26,160 nucleotides of DNA. It comes from CAUZEO01 sp963578625. Its GTDB lineage: Bacteria > Verrucomicrobiota > Kiritimatiellia > SLOV01. The notes beneath the pieces were generated by a model. It made no database searches. It was not told the origin of the DNA and saw nothing but the letters and a program-made list of their open reading frames with translations. Position 1 is the first letter of the stretch; every line of letters begins with the position of its first letter. Of the stretch, positions 7,635-15,855 are shown in pieces. The stretch lies in contig CAUZEO010000030.1 of the NCBI GenBank assembly GCA_963578625.1, positions 1 through 26,160 on the forward strand, read 5' to 3'. Both the position numbers and the translations under genes were made by a program.

Positions 7635-9920
7635 CTACTTCGATACGCCCGATTTGTTCAGAGATTTTTTGCGGCGGCGTGGCGCTCCCTTTGACTTTTT
7701 CTTTCCCTTGGCGCCGAAATCCCTCTTCCCTCCGCGGCTCTTTTTTCCCGGCGACTCTTTCTCCGCATCGACCAGGCTGAGTTTGAGCTGCCGCGAGGGA
7801 AGATCAACTTCCACGATTCGAATCACGATCTTGTCACCCAGCGTGAATGCCCGGCGGCTGCGTTCCCCGCGGATGCGGCCCCGCTTCACATCCGCTTCCC
7901 ACCAATCATTCCCCAGATCCTCAATGCGCAACAATCCATCAATGAGGTATGCAGGATGCTGAACAAAGAGGCCAAAGTTTGTGACGCCGGTTACGACACC
8001 CTCGAATGTGTCGCCGACGTTGTCCTTCAGCAGCGTCAGGACTTTCAGCGATTTCAGCTCCCGCTCCGCGCTTTCCGCCCGACGCGACAGGTAGGACAAG
8101 GCCCGGCCCTTTTCTTTCAGGGTCTTCGCATCAAGCAGGGAAGGATTCTTCTTCAACCGTTTGCCGCCGCCGTGCAACTGCCCCTCGAGATGAAGCTGAA
8201 GCAACCGGTGCACCATCAAGTCCGGATACCTTCGAATGGGGCTCGTAAAGTGTGTGTAGTGCTCGCTCGCCAGCGCGAAGTGGCCGACTAGTTCGGGGGA
8301 ATACTCGGCCATCTGCATCGATTTCAGAACCGCGAGGTTCACGGCGTACGCCTGGGGATGGCCCTTCAACTTGTCGAGCACCTTCTGCATCGAGTCCGGC
8401 GACAGATCTTTCCCCATTTTCAGTCCGAACACCTGGAGGAATCGGGACATTGCGAGAAGAGAATCTTCGTCCGGCTCGGGATGGATCCGCCGAATCGCCG
8501 GGACATTCCGCTGCACCATCAACCGCGCAACCGCCTCGTTCGCTTCCACCATGAACATCTCGATAATCGTGTGGCTGAAACTGGTATCTTCCGGGTGGGC
8601 GTCCACCACCTGTCCGTCTTCGTTCAGTTCCAGGTAGACGGCGGGCAGGTCCAGAACGATCATTCCCTGTTTCATGCGACGACGCTGAATTGCGCGCGCG
8701 AGGGTGTTCATGTTTTTCACGATATCCACGACCGGCCTTTTGAGCTTGCCCGGACTACCGTCCAGAATGGCTGTGGCCTGGCCGTAAGTCAGTCGTTTCG
8801 CGGACCGGATCACGGTATTGGAGAACCGGGTATCGACTACCCGCCCGGCCTCGTCATAGCGAATGAACGCGCTCTTCGTGAGGCGGGGTTCATTCTCCTG
8901 CAGACTGCACAGGCCGTTGCTCAGCACCTCGGGCAACATGGGGATGACGTTTCCGGGCAAATAGACGCTGGTTCCGCGCTGCTCCGCTTCCTGATCGATC
9001 TCCGATCCGGGAACCACGAAGTGGCTGACATCCGCAATGTGTACGCCCAGCTCCCACGCGGGTGCTTTCTTTCCGCGCTTCTTCAGACGGCGCAGCGATA
9101 TGGCATCGTCGAAATCCCGCGCATCATCCGGATCGATGGTAACCACCAGCTCCTCAAAAAGGGTTTCCCGATTCGCACTTTCCGCATCGGGATCGAATCG
9201 CTTCACGAGTTCGCGCGCCTCCTGAGTGACCTCCTGGGGAAACTGATCGGGCAGGTGGTATTGATGAACCACCGTCTGCAGATCCACTCCGCGGCGTCCG
9301 CGCTTTCCCAGCCGCTCTACCACAACTCCGCGGGCTGGACGCCCTTCGGTCGGATACTGAGTGATTTCCACCACGACTAGGTCACCGGCGCGCGCCGATT
9401 TCGCTCCGGGGTCACCAATGAAGATCGGAATGTGGAGAGAATTACCGTCCGGGCGCACGTACCAGTCGGATCCATCGCGAACCAGCTCGCCGACGTACCG
9501 GCTGTCGCCCCGCTCCACCACCCGGACCACTTTTCCGCCGAACAATTGCTTGCCGTCGCGTTTCCCGCGCTTGATCACCGAGCACTCCACCCGGTCCCCG
9601 GTTACGGCCTCCCCCTGGTTCCCGGACGCAATATACAGATCGGCATGCGATTCGGGCTCATCAGGCACGACAAACCCGAATCCTTCGGGGTTTGCCCGGT
9701 AAATTCCGGTCACGAGGCCGGCTGCGTGAGGAAGCATCAGCGCGTTCTTGGTTCCATGAACGACGCGTCCTACGCGCCGCAAAGCGTCTACCGCGTCGTG
9801 AAAATCGCCGAGTTCGGCTTCGCCGATGCTCATGACCCGGGCTAGCCTCCGGGCCTTCATCGGCTCATAATCGGGCCGTTCCAGGGCTTCAATAATTCGT
9901 TCAGAAAAGGGTTTAGGCAT
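7635..9920 (-). CDS. rnr: Ribonuclease R, 3'-5' exoribonuclease
   Basis: A 761-residue protein from ATG 9920, close to the usual RNase R length. Order of domains: N-terminal helix-turn-helix-like segment, two cold-shock-type RNA-binding domains (TGIYRANPEGFGFVVPD opens one), the RNB catalytic domain and a C-terminal S1 domain (GDTFEGVVTGVTNFGLFV). The tail is Lys/Arg-rich. The RNB active-site motif TIDPDDARDFDDAISL (about 261-276) carries the metal-binding aspartates (263, 269, 271, 272). YTHFTSPIRRYPDL is the second catalytic block. The enzyme degrades structured RNA processively and takes part in rRNA quality control. It is divergent from miaB, with a -10-like TATAAT between them. Confidence 0.95.
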   Translation of the reverse strand: MPKPFSERIIEALERPDYEPMKARRLARVMSIGEAELGDFHDAVDALRRVGRVVHGTKNALMLPHAAGLVTGIYRANPEGFGFVVPDEPESHADLYIASGNQGEAVTGDRVECSVIKRGKRDGKQLFGGKVVRVVERGDSRYVGELVRDGSDWYVRPDGNSLHIPIFIGDPGAKSARAGDLVVVEITQYPTEGRPARGVVVERLGKRGRRGVDLQTVVHQYHLPDQFPQEVTQEARELVKRFDPDAESANRETLFEELVVTIDPDDARDFDDAISLRRLKKRGKKAPAWELGVHIADVSHFVVPGSEIDQEAEQRGTSVYLPGNVIPMLPEVLSNGLCSLQENEPRLTKSAFIRYDEAGRVVDTRFSNTVIRSAKRLTYGQATAILDGSPGKLKRPVVDIVKNMNTLARAIQRRRMKQGMIVLDLPAVYLELNEDGQVVDAHPEDTSFSHTIIEMFMVEANEAVARLMVQRNVPAIRRIHPEPDEDSLLAMSRFLQVFGLKMGKDLSPDSMQKVLDKLKGHPQAYAVNLAVLKSMQMAEYSPELVGHFALASEHYTHFTSPIRRYPDLMVHRLLQLHLEGQLHGGGKRLKKNPSLLDAKTLKEKGRALSYLSRRAESAERELKSLKVLTLLKDNVGDTFEGVVTGVTNFGLFVQHPAYLIDGLLRIEDLGNDWWEADVKRGRIRGERSRRAFTLGDKIVIRIVEVDLPSRQLKLSLVDAEKESPGKKSRGGKRDFGAKGKKKSKGAPRRRKKSLNKSGVSK

Positions 9921-9940
9921 AGGTAAGATTCCAGGTTGGG

Positions 9941-9946
9941 ATTATA
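9941..9946 (-). promoter_or_regulatory. -10-like box for rnr
   Basis: A consensus TATAAT lies on the minus strand (9946 to 9941), about 20 nt before the rnr ATG at 9920. No good -35 hexamer stands 16-18 nt upstream, so the assignment rests on the -10 alone. Confidence 0.3.
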
Positions 9947-9988
9947 TAGGATTTGCTAAATCCACAGGGTTTTGTAACATTTCAGGTT

Positions 9989-11335
9989 ATGCCGGGAATT
10001 GCCACAGCAAAGCGCTATCACATCTGGACGATTGGGTGCCAGATGAACGAAGCCGATTCCAGGCATCTCGGATCCCAGTTGGAAGCGCTTGGATACCGCG
10101 AAACCGGCACCGTCGACAACGCTGATGTGGTAGTGCTTAACACATGCGTGGTCCGGCAGCAAGCCGAAGATAAAGCGATTGGGAGGCTTAGCTCCCTGAA
10201 ATCCGCGAAGGCGGCCCGCCCGGAGATGACGATCGGTCTCATGGGCTGCATGGTCGGGATGCGAGAAGCGCCCCGACTCCAGAAGCAATTTCCGTTTGTC
10301 GACGTGTTCATGCCTCCGTCGGATACCGCCCCGCTCCTTGACTACTTCGCGGAACAGGGTGCGTACGACGAATCGGCCTTGCTGGAAACCAGGGAAAAGG
10401 CGATTCGCAACGCGGTGCAGAACGAGGAGCACATCCTGCCCGCGTTGAGCCGGGGCAGCGCGGTAACCGCAAACGTCCCCATCGTCCTGGGTTGTTCGCA
10501 CGCATGCACCTTTTGCGTCATCCCCTACCGCCGCGGCGCAGAACGGAGCCTCCCGCCGGCGAAGGTATTGAAGGAAGTCCGCGCCCTCGTGAACCAGGGC
10601 GTGCGTGAAGTGATGCTTCTCGGCCAGATCGTCGACCGCTACGGCACCGATCTGGACGAACAGACGAATCTTGCGAATCTTCTTCGCCAAGTATCAGAGG
10701 TAGACGGATTGAAGAGGATCCGGTTTCTGACCAGCCACCCGAACTGGATGACGGACGGACTGCTGGACGCAGTCGCCGAACTGGACAAGGTCTGCCCCCA
10801 TATCGAGGTGCCGGTGCAAGCGGGCAACGATGAAGTGCTGGAGCGGATGCGGCGGGGATACACGAACCGCGAGTATCGCGACCTGATCGGCCGAATCAGA
10901 AAGCGCGTGCCCGGCGCCACGATCAACACCGATATCATTGTCGGGTTTCCCGGCGAGACCGAAGCCCAGTTTCAGGATACAGTGGATCTGATGCGTGATT
11001 TACGCCTCGACAAACATCACATTGCCAAGTACTCGGAGCGCCCGAAGACGATTGCCGCACGGCAGATGCCCGACGACATCACCGAAGATGAAAAAGAACG
11101 GCGGCGCAAGATTCTCGACGACATACAGACGGAAATTCTCACCGAGCGCAACACCCGGTACCTTGGCACCACGGTTGAAATCCTGGTTGAGGATCAACAG
11201 AAAAGCCGCTGGCGGGGCCGAACGCCCGACAACCGGCTGGTCTTCTTCGAACTGGACGAAAACCATTGCGGATCTCTCGCGAACATACGCATTACCCGGA
11301 CCGGGCCCTATTCCCTGTTCGGAGAGTTCGAATGA
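9989..11335 (+). CDS. miaB: tRNA-2-methylthio-N6-dimethylallyladenosine synthase MiaB
   Basis: A 448-residue radical SAM methylthiotransferase from ATG 9989, with AGG six bases upstream; a TTG at 9953 would add 12 poor codons. N-terminal domain cysteines are at about 17 (TIGCQMNEAD), 53 (NTCVVRQQAEDKA) and 87 (GLMGCMVG). The radical SAM cluster is GCSHACTFCVIPYRRG (C169, C173, C176). A TRAM domain closes the protein (TVEILVEDQQKSRWRGRTPD). MiaB adds the 2-methylthio group to i6A37 of tRNAs reading UNN codons. LLGQIVDRYG stands in place of the GQNVNSY form common in proteobacteria; the former is what I associate with Chloroflexi-like MiaB. The stop overlaps the next gene's start (ATGA). Confidence 0.93.
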   Translation: MPGIATAKRYHIWTIGCQMNEADSRHLGSQLEALGYRETGTVDNADVVVLNTCVVRQQAEDKAIGRLSSLKSAKAARPEMTIGLMGCMVGMREAPRLQKQFPFVDVFMPPSDTAPLLDYFAEQGAYDESALLETREKAIRNAVQNEEHILPALSRGSAVTANVPIVLGCSHACTFCVIPYRRGAERSLPPAKVLKEVRALVNQGVREVMLLGQIVDRYGTDLDEQTNLANLLRQVSEVDGLKRIRFLTSHPNWMTDGLLDAVAELDKVCPHIEVPVQAGNDEVLERMRRGYTNREYRDLIGRIRKRVPGATINTDIIVGFPGETEAQFQDTVDLMRDLRLDKHHIAKYSERPKTIAARQMPDDITEDEKERRRKILDDIQTEILTERNTRYLGTTVEILVEDQQKSRWRGRTPDNRLVFFELDENHCGSLANIRITRTGPYSLFGEFE

Positions 11336-11727
11336 CAATTGGATCCGGACCGCCAGCCCTCCCTTCCGAAAGAGTCGATGAGCCCAGCAAGCTGGAGGTA
11401 GCCGGCAGCATCGTGATACCGGGCACCGGCCAGATCCTTCAGCGCCGGTGGGCGTCAGCGGTTCCTCAGCTCCTGCTCGCTACAATATTCCTCGTGATCA
11501 TCATGAATGAGTCGCTGATGCCGCTCTACAAATTGCTCCAAGCGCTGAGCGAACAAAAGTGGGAAATTGACGAGGATTCCATTGTCGCGCCGAGGATGAA
11601 AGTAATCCTTCTGGCCTTCGGGGGCTTCATCGTATTGCAGATATACAGCATTATGGATGCGGCATTCGCGCTCCGCCGGCGGGAATTCGCGTACCGGAAG
11701 CAACAAAGGCAGGCCCAAATAAAATGA
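11332..11727 (+). CDS. Small membrane protein, TM2/DUF5683-like
   Basis: A 131-residue protein starting at ATG 11332, overlapping the miaB TGA. SIVIPGTGQILQRRWASAVP is the proline-glycine-gln turn seen before the first helix in TM2/DUF5683-like small membrane proteins. Two hydrophobic helices follow (LLLATIFLVIIM and VILLAFGGFIVLQIYSIMDA), and the C-terminus is basic (RRREFAYRKQQRQAQIK). The function is unknown. The stop codon (11725-11727) lies inside the left arm of the repeat element at 11723-11971, so the last codons may have been altered by that insertion. Coupling with miaB is likely only for translation. Confidence 0.65.
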   Translation: MTIGSGPPALPSERVDEPSKLEVAGSIVIPGTGQILQRRWASAVPQLLLATIFLVIIMNESLMPLYKLLQALSEQKWEIDEDSIVAPRMKVILLAFGGFIVLQIYSIMDAAFALRRREFAYRKQQRQAQIK

Positions 11728-11971
11728 CGAATGACGAGATACCCAAGTCGGAATTGTTTGAGAGACGAGGTTTCAGTGTTCAAAAATGTCCCCTATCGAA
11801 TGCTCAATTTTGAATTCCCAAGCACCTTCGATATTCGACATTTTCGGGCAGCGATTTCCCTGAATCCTGAATGACCAACGAAAGACGAAATGGCTTTATG
11901 AAGGGACGAATCAGTTTCGGGATTCGTCATTCGAACTTCTTTCGACATTGGGTATTTCGTCATTCGTCATT
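11723..11971. mobile_element. 249-bp MITE-like element with 22-bp terminal inverted repeats
   Basis: The left arm at 11723-11744 begins AATGACGAATGACGAG and ends ATACCC. The right arm at 11950-11971 is its reverse complement except for one base (21 of 22). The interior has no plausible ORF of its own and contains the dispersed repeat at 11754-11871. Shorter internal copies of the same motif (near 11869-11890 and 11923-11937) give a nested palindromic look. Non-autonomous elements with such short arms are mobilised by a transposase elsewhere; none is present here. It fills the gap between the TM2-like gene and the glycosidase gene. Confidence 0.6.
11754..11871 (+). repeat. Dispersed intergenic repeat, copy A
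   Basis: This copy shares with 24735-24849 the start TTGTTTGAGAG, a GGTTTC segment and an AATGTCC segment. It also shares a 25-bp core at 11818-11842 (one difference from 24780-24804) and the end CTGAA-n-CCTGAAT, all in the same order and orientation. The spacing differs by only a few bases. Confidence 0.6.
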
Positions 11972-12002
11972 GGTGACTCCGAACACCTTCACTTGTCACT
12001 TG

Positions 12003-14384
12003 ATGGTGGTGCTGGTGGCACTGCTTGCCGTCCCGGCGTTCGGTAGCAACGCCCCCCTGGTTACGTTAGACGGTTCCGCCGCCGCGGCGAGGGCATGGAA
12101 TGCCGGCCCGGGCGCGAAAAAAGTGGAACAGGTTCCCGGTGGCATCCGCTTGCCCTGCCCCTTTCACGCAAAGGTGGACAGATTCTACTGGGACGTCCCC
12201 CTGCGCCGCGACCTCAGCAGCGTATCGAGTTTCGAACTGACGTTGCAGGCGTCCTCCCCGGAAGCGTGCAGGACACTGAGTGTCTACTTTAAAAGCGGGG
12301 ATGGGTGGTATCACTGGAGCCAGCCCATCCGCGGCGTAAATCGCCAGACGGTTGTGCTTCCAAAGAACGGTTTTTCCGAGGAGGGCAATCCCGCCGGATG
12401 GAACCGGGTGGAGGGAATACGTTTCGCACCGTGGAAGGGGACGAACCGCACCGCAACATTCGACCTGTTCAACTTCGCGTCCAGGGTCGACGAAATCCTG
12501 GTGGTGGCGGCGACCACTTCCGCAACCGGCGCGGGGGAACGCCCGGTCGCGGCGAAGGCTGCACAGCGCATCGGTTCGTTTCTGGACTTGCATAACATTC
12601 CCTACGGATCCGTGGACGACGACGCCGTTGCCCGCGGCGCACTCGGTCATGCCAGGATCGCAATCCTTCCCTACAATCCGAATCCGCCGCAGGCTGAAAT
12701 CAGGGCATTGGAGTCCTTCGTGAAAAGGGGAGGGAAAATGATTGTCTGCCAGGGCGCCAACTCATCGCTGGCGACACTAATGAAGGTGGGTCTGCGTTCG
12801 ATTAAAACAGCCACGCAGGCAGGCACCTGGCGGAGTATCCGGTTCAGTCACCCCAGGCGGCTTCATCTGCCCGACCGGGTCCACGACATCGCGTGGTCCC
12901 TGGTTCCGGCGTACCCCCTATCGGTGCAATCCCAGATTATCGCGTACTGGGAAAACGGGTCAGGGAAGAGACTCGACGATCCCGCGGTTCTCCAGACGCC
13001 TGCCGGCTTTTGGATCTGCCACGTGATCCGTGGCGAGGATCCGCAATTGAAGGCGGATATGATGCTGGGGATGATCGGCTCGTTGCACCCGGAAACATGG
13101 ATTGCTGCCGCCCGGCATTCGCTACGCACCGCGGGCGTCATAGAACCGCACGCAAACCTCGCGGAAACAATGGATTTCATGGAAAACAAGCTATCCGGAA
13201 ACACGAGGTCCAGCATTGAGCCCCTATTGCAGGATGCGCGAAATCTGCACCGGTCCCAGGCTGCCTCTTTCGCGGAAAAGCGCTATCCGGACGCGGTACG
13301 GCTGGGTCAAGAGTTAATGGACCGGATGCAGCGGGCGAATGGGATCGCTCAGCAGGCTCGGGCGGGGGAATTCAGAGGCGTGTGGGATCACGACGGCATG
13401 GGGTTCTATCCCGGTGACCGGCGAAGTTGGGAAAAGACCTGCCTCGAATTATCCTCATTCGGGATGTCGGCGATCCTGCCCAACCTCGCCTGGGGCGGCA
13501 AAGCGCACTATCCATCGAAGCACATTCCCGCCTCCCGCACCTGCACGGATTTCGGCGACCAGCTTGACCAGTGCGTCCGGGCGGCAAAAAAGGCGGGCTT
13601 GGAAGTCCACGTCTGGAAGGTTTGCTGGAACATCGAAAACGCGCCTGCGGAATTCCGACAACGGATGCGGCGGGAAGGAAGACTCCAGCGAAGCTCGAGC
13701 GGGACCACAAAAGAATGGCTTGATCCGGCGGTCCCGGCAAATGTCGAACTGGAACTTGCGGTCATCCGGGAGATGGCGGCGCGGTACGACATCGATGGGA
13801 TCCACCTGGATTACATCCGGTATCCTTCCCAGGATTTCTGTTACTCCCCCGCCACAAAAAAGGCTTTCGAAAAGAATATTGGGTACCCGGTGAGAAACTG
13901 GCCGAGGGGCGTGCACGACGGCGGGAGCCTCGCCGACACATTCCGGACCTGGCGGGCAAAACAGATTTCCGACTTTGTTTGGCGGGTACGGAACGAACTT
14001 CGAGGAATTAATCCAACCATCAAACTCTCCGCCGCGGTTTTTCGCGCGTATCCGTCGTGCCGGGATAGCGTGGGCCAGGACTGGGTGGAGTGGCTGAAGC
14101 ACGGATACGTCGATTTCGTTTGTCCGATGACCTACACGGAGGACTTGTCGAATTTCAAAACCGAAACAGCCCGGCATCTCTCCTTTCCCGGCGCGAAGAG
14201 CCGGATCGTTCCGGGGCTCGGGGTGACCGCCGGGGACAGCCAGCTCAAGCCCGATCAAGTCATTGCCCAGGTGGGTTCGCTCCGTGAGCTGGGAGCCCCC
14301 GGATTTGTGATGTTTGACCTGGGCCCAACTCTTCAGAACCGAACGCTCCCCATTCTGGGCCTGGGTTTGACCAGGGATGAGTAG
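12003..14384 (+). CDS. Secreted family-10 glycoside-hydrolase-like (GHL10) protein
   Basis: A 793-residue protein if started at ATG 12003, where MVVLVALLAVPAFGSNAP gives a clean signal peptide. The longer frame from 11871 translates the repeat element and should be ignored. Mature domains: an N-terminal beta-sandwich, carbohydrate-binding-like region (about 20-170); a Rossmann/GATase-like segment (LPYNPNPPQAEIRALESFVKRGGKMIVCQG); then a helical linker. The C-terminal TIM-barrel of the GHL10/DUF187 family starts at EFRGVWDHDGMGFYP. It includes the family blocks IDGIHLDYIRYP and FVCPMTYTEDL. The family is thought to act on glycans outside the cytoplasm; the substrate is unknown. No convincing SD precedes 12003. 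Confidence 0.8.
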   Translation: MVVLVALLAVPAFGSNAPLVTLDGSAAAARAWNAGPGAKKVEQVPGGIRLPCPFHAKVDRFYWDVPLRRDLSSVSSFELTLQASSPEACRTLSVYFKSGDGWYHWSQPIRGVNRQTVVLPKNGFSEEGNPAGWNRVEGIRFAPWKGTNRTATFDLFNFASRVDEILVVAATTSATGAGERPVAAKAAQRIGSFLDLHNIPYGSVDDDAVARGALGHARIAILPYNPNPPQAEIRALESFVKRGGKMIVCQGANSSLATLMKVGLRSIKTATQAGTWRSIRFSHPRRLHLPDRVHDIAWSLVPAYPLSVQSQIIAYWENGSGKRLDDPAVLQTPAGFWICHVIRGEDPQLKADMMLGMIGSLHPETWIAAARHSLRTAGVIEPHANLAETMDFMENKLSGNTRSSIEPLLQDARNLHRSQAASFAEKRYPDAVRLGQELMDRMQRANGIAQQARAGEFRGVWDHDGMGFYPGDRRSWEKTCLELSSFGMSAILPNLAWGGKAHYPSKHIPASRTCTDFGDQLDQCVRAAKKAGLEVHVWKVCWNIENAPAEFRQRMRREGRLQRSSSGTTKEWLDPAVPANVELELAVIREMAARYDIDGIHLDYIRYPSQDFCYSPATKKAFEKNIGYPVRNWPRGVHDGGSLADTFRTWRAKQISDFVWRVRNELRGINPTIKLSAAVFRAYPSCRDSVGQDWVEWLKHGYVDFVCPMTYTEDLSNFKTETARHLSFPGAKSRIVPGLGVTAGDSQLKPDQVIAQVGSLRELGAPGFVMFDLGPTLQNRTLPILGLGLTRDE

Positions 14385-14482
14385 TCCAGCCTGGAGGGCA
14401 CTTAAGGCCAGATTATGAGAAATCCACATCGGAGCGGCAGCTTAAGTCAGTCCCATTCCAGTCCGGCCTCATCAGCCCGGTC

Positions 14483-14512
14483 TTTACATCCTGGATCATT
14501 CACGTTTAAGAT
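14483..14512 (+). promoter_or_regulatory. Candidate promoter of pyrH-frr
   Basis: TTTACA (14483-14488), 18 nt, TAAGAT (14507-14512). These match the sigma70 hexamers at 5/6 and 4/6. The pyrH start is about 27 nt downstream with a strong GGAGG (14528-14532). The rest of 14385-14538 shows no gene. Confidence 0.35.
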
Positions 14513-14538
14513 CCCGCGAATTTTCCTGGAGGTATTGT

Positions 14539-15273
14539 GTGAACGAAGATGCGAATCGGCCGGCACAGTATAAGCGCGTCCTGCTGAAGCTTAGCGGCGA
14601 AGCGTTTCAAGACCGAGGCAGCGGAGAGCCGTTGAATGCAACGGTGCTTCGACAGAACGCGGAGGAAATAAAGAAAGCCCTGGCGCTCGACATCGAGGTG
14701 GCGGTGGTAGTGGGCGGCGGAAATATCTTCCGGGGCGCTTTCGGGTCCGACCTGGGGATCGGACGGACGGTCGCGGACCACATCGGGATGCTGGGCACCG
14801 TCATCAACGCACTGGCGCTCCAATCCGCCCTGGAATCTCTGGACGTGGAAACACGAGTCATGACTGCAATCGAAATGCCCGCGATCGCCGAACAATTTAT
14901 CCGGCGGCGCGCGTTGCGGCACCTCGAAAAAGGCCGGGTCGTCATTTTCGGCGCGGGCACGGGAAACCCCTACTTTACGACAGACAGCGCCGCGGCCCTT
15001 CGCGCCAACGAAATCGACTGCGACGTGCTGCTGAAGGCGACCAAGGTCGATGGCATCTACACCAGCGATCCGATGAAGAATCCCGACGCGGAACGGTATG
15101 ACCGGATCTCCTACCAGGATGCGATTTACCAGCGTCTTCAGATCATGGACACCTCCGCGTTTTCACTCTGCATGGAAAATTCGATCCCCATCATCGTATT
15201 TGACTTCTTCAGTCCCGATGCCTTCGTCAAGGTGCTGAAAGGCGAGTCCTCAGGCACCCTCGTGTCATACTAA
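14539..15273 (+). CDS. pyrH: Uridylate (UMP) kinase
   Basis: A 244-residue protein from GTG 14539, preceded by GGAGG at 14528-14532. The amino-acid-kinase fold blocks are all present: KRVLLKLSGEAFQ, VVVGGGNIFRG, RRALRHLEKGRVVIF and the nucleotide-binding TDSAAALRANEIDCDVLLKA followed by KVDGIYTSDP. It phosphorylates UMP to UDP with ATP in pyrimidine nucleotide synthesis, normally as a hexamer allosterically controlled by GTP and UTP. frr follows after an 18-nt gap, the usual pyrH-frr order; rpsB and tsf, often upstream, are not here. Identification is certain. Confidence 0.97.
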   Translation: MNEDANRPAQYKRVLLKLSGEAFQDRGSGEPLNATVLRQNAEEIKKALALDIEVAVVVGGGNIFRGAFGSDLGIGRTVADHIGMLGTVINALALQSALESLDVETRVMTAIEMPAIAEQFIRRRALRHLEKGRVVIFGAGTGNPYFTTDSAAALRANEIDCDVLLKATKVDGIYTSDPMKNPDAERYDRISYQDAIYQRLQIMDTSAFSLCMENSIPIIVFDFFSPDAFVKVLKGESSGTLVSY

Positions 15274-15291
15274 ATTCGGAGATATACAAAC

Positions 15292-15855
15292 ATGGATTCT
15301 ACCGACGACGTGATCCTAGAGGCCGACGACAAGATGAGCAAAGCCGTTGAATTCCTCAGCAGCGAGTTCAACGGGCTCAGAACCGGAAAGGCGTCCCCGT
15401 CCCTGGTCGAAAACATACCGGTCGACTACTACGGCACGGTGACCCGACTGCGGGAAATATCGAATATTTCCACGCCCGAACCGCGGCTGATCGTCGTCAA
15501 CCCATTCGACCCCTCTTCCCTGGACGCCATTTCGAAGGGCATCACGGCCGCGAATCTCGGGATTACTCCCCTGAGCGACGGACGCGTGATTCGTGTTCCG
15601 ATTCCGGAATTGAGCGAAGAGCGTAGAAAGGATCTACTAAAGGTGGCAAAGCGGATGTCGGAAGACCAGCGGGTGGCAGTCCGAAACATCCGCCGGGAGG
15701 CGAACGAGCAAACCAAGGCGCTGCAGAAGAGTCAGGCCATCACCGAGGACGACCGGGACGCGACGCTCGCGGAAATTCAGAAGACCACCGATCAATACAT
15801 CAAGAAAATCGACGACATGATTCAAGAAAAAGAAAAAGAGGTCATGGAAGTGTGA
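15292..15855 (+). CDS. frr: Ribosome recycling factor
   Basis: A 187-residue protein, the normal RRF length, starting at ATG 15292 with a GGAGA-type ribosome site just upstream. The tell-tale blocks are ADDKMSKAVEFL, GLRTGKASPSLVENIPVDYY, the beta-domain VVNPFDPSSL, then IPELSEERRKDLLKVAKRMS and the terminal helix ending EKEKEVMEV. With EF-G it splits post-termination 70S ribosomes. The last 14 nt overlap the convergent aspartyl protease gene (15842-15855), so there is no separate terminator room between the two. Confidence 0.97.
   Translation: MDSTDDVILEADDKMSKAVEFLSSEFNGLRTGKASPSLVENIPVDYYGTVTRLREISNISTPEPRLIVVNPFDPSSLDAISKGITAANLGITPLSDGRVIRVPIPELSEERRKDLLKVAKRMSEDQRVAVRNIRREANEQTKALQKSQAITEDDRDATLAEIQKTTDQYIKKIDDMIQEKEKEVMEV

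Noticed and set aside
8358..9380. A 340-codon open frame on the plus strand inside rnr
   Set aside because: It is the antisense shadow of the RNB domain of RNase R; its translation is His/Gln/Arg-rich and has no family similarity.
11871..12002. The N-terminal 44 codons of the long frame leading into the glycosidase
   Set aside because: They translate the inverted-repeat element (reading FGIRHSNFFRHWVFRHSS); the signal peptide starts at 12003.
13455..14429. A long minus-strand frame opposite the glycosidase gene
   Set aside because: Antisense of the TIM-barrel coding region with no recognisable protein features.
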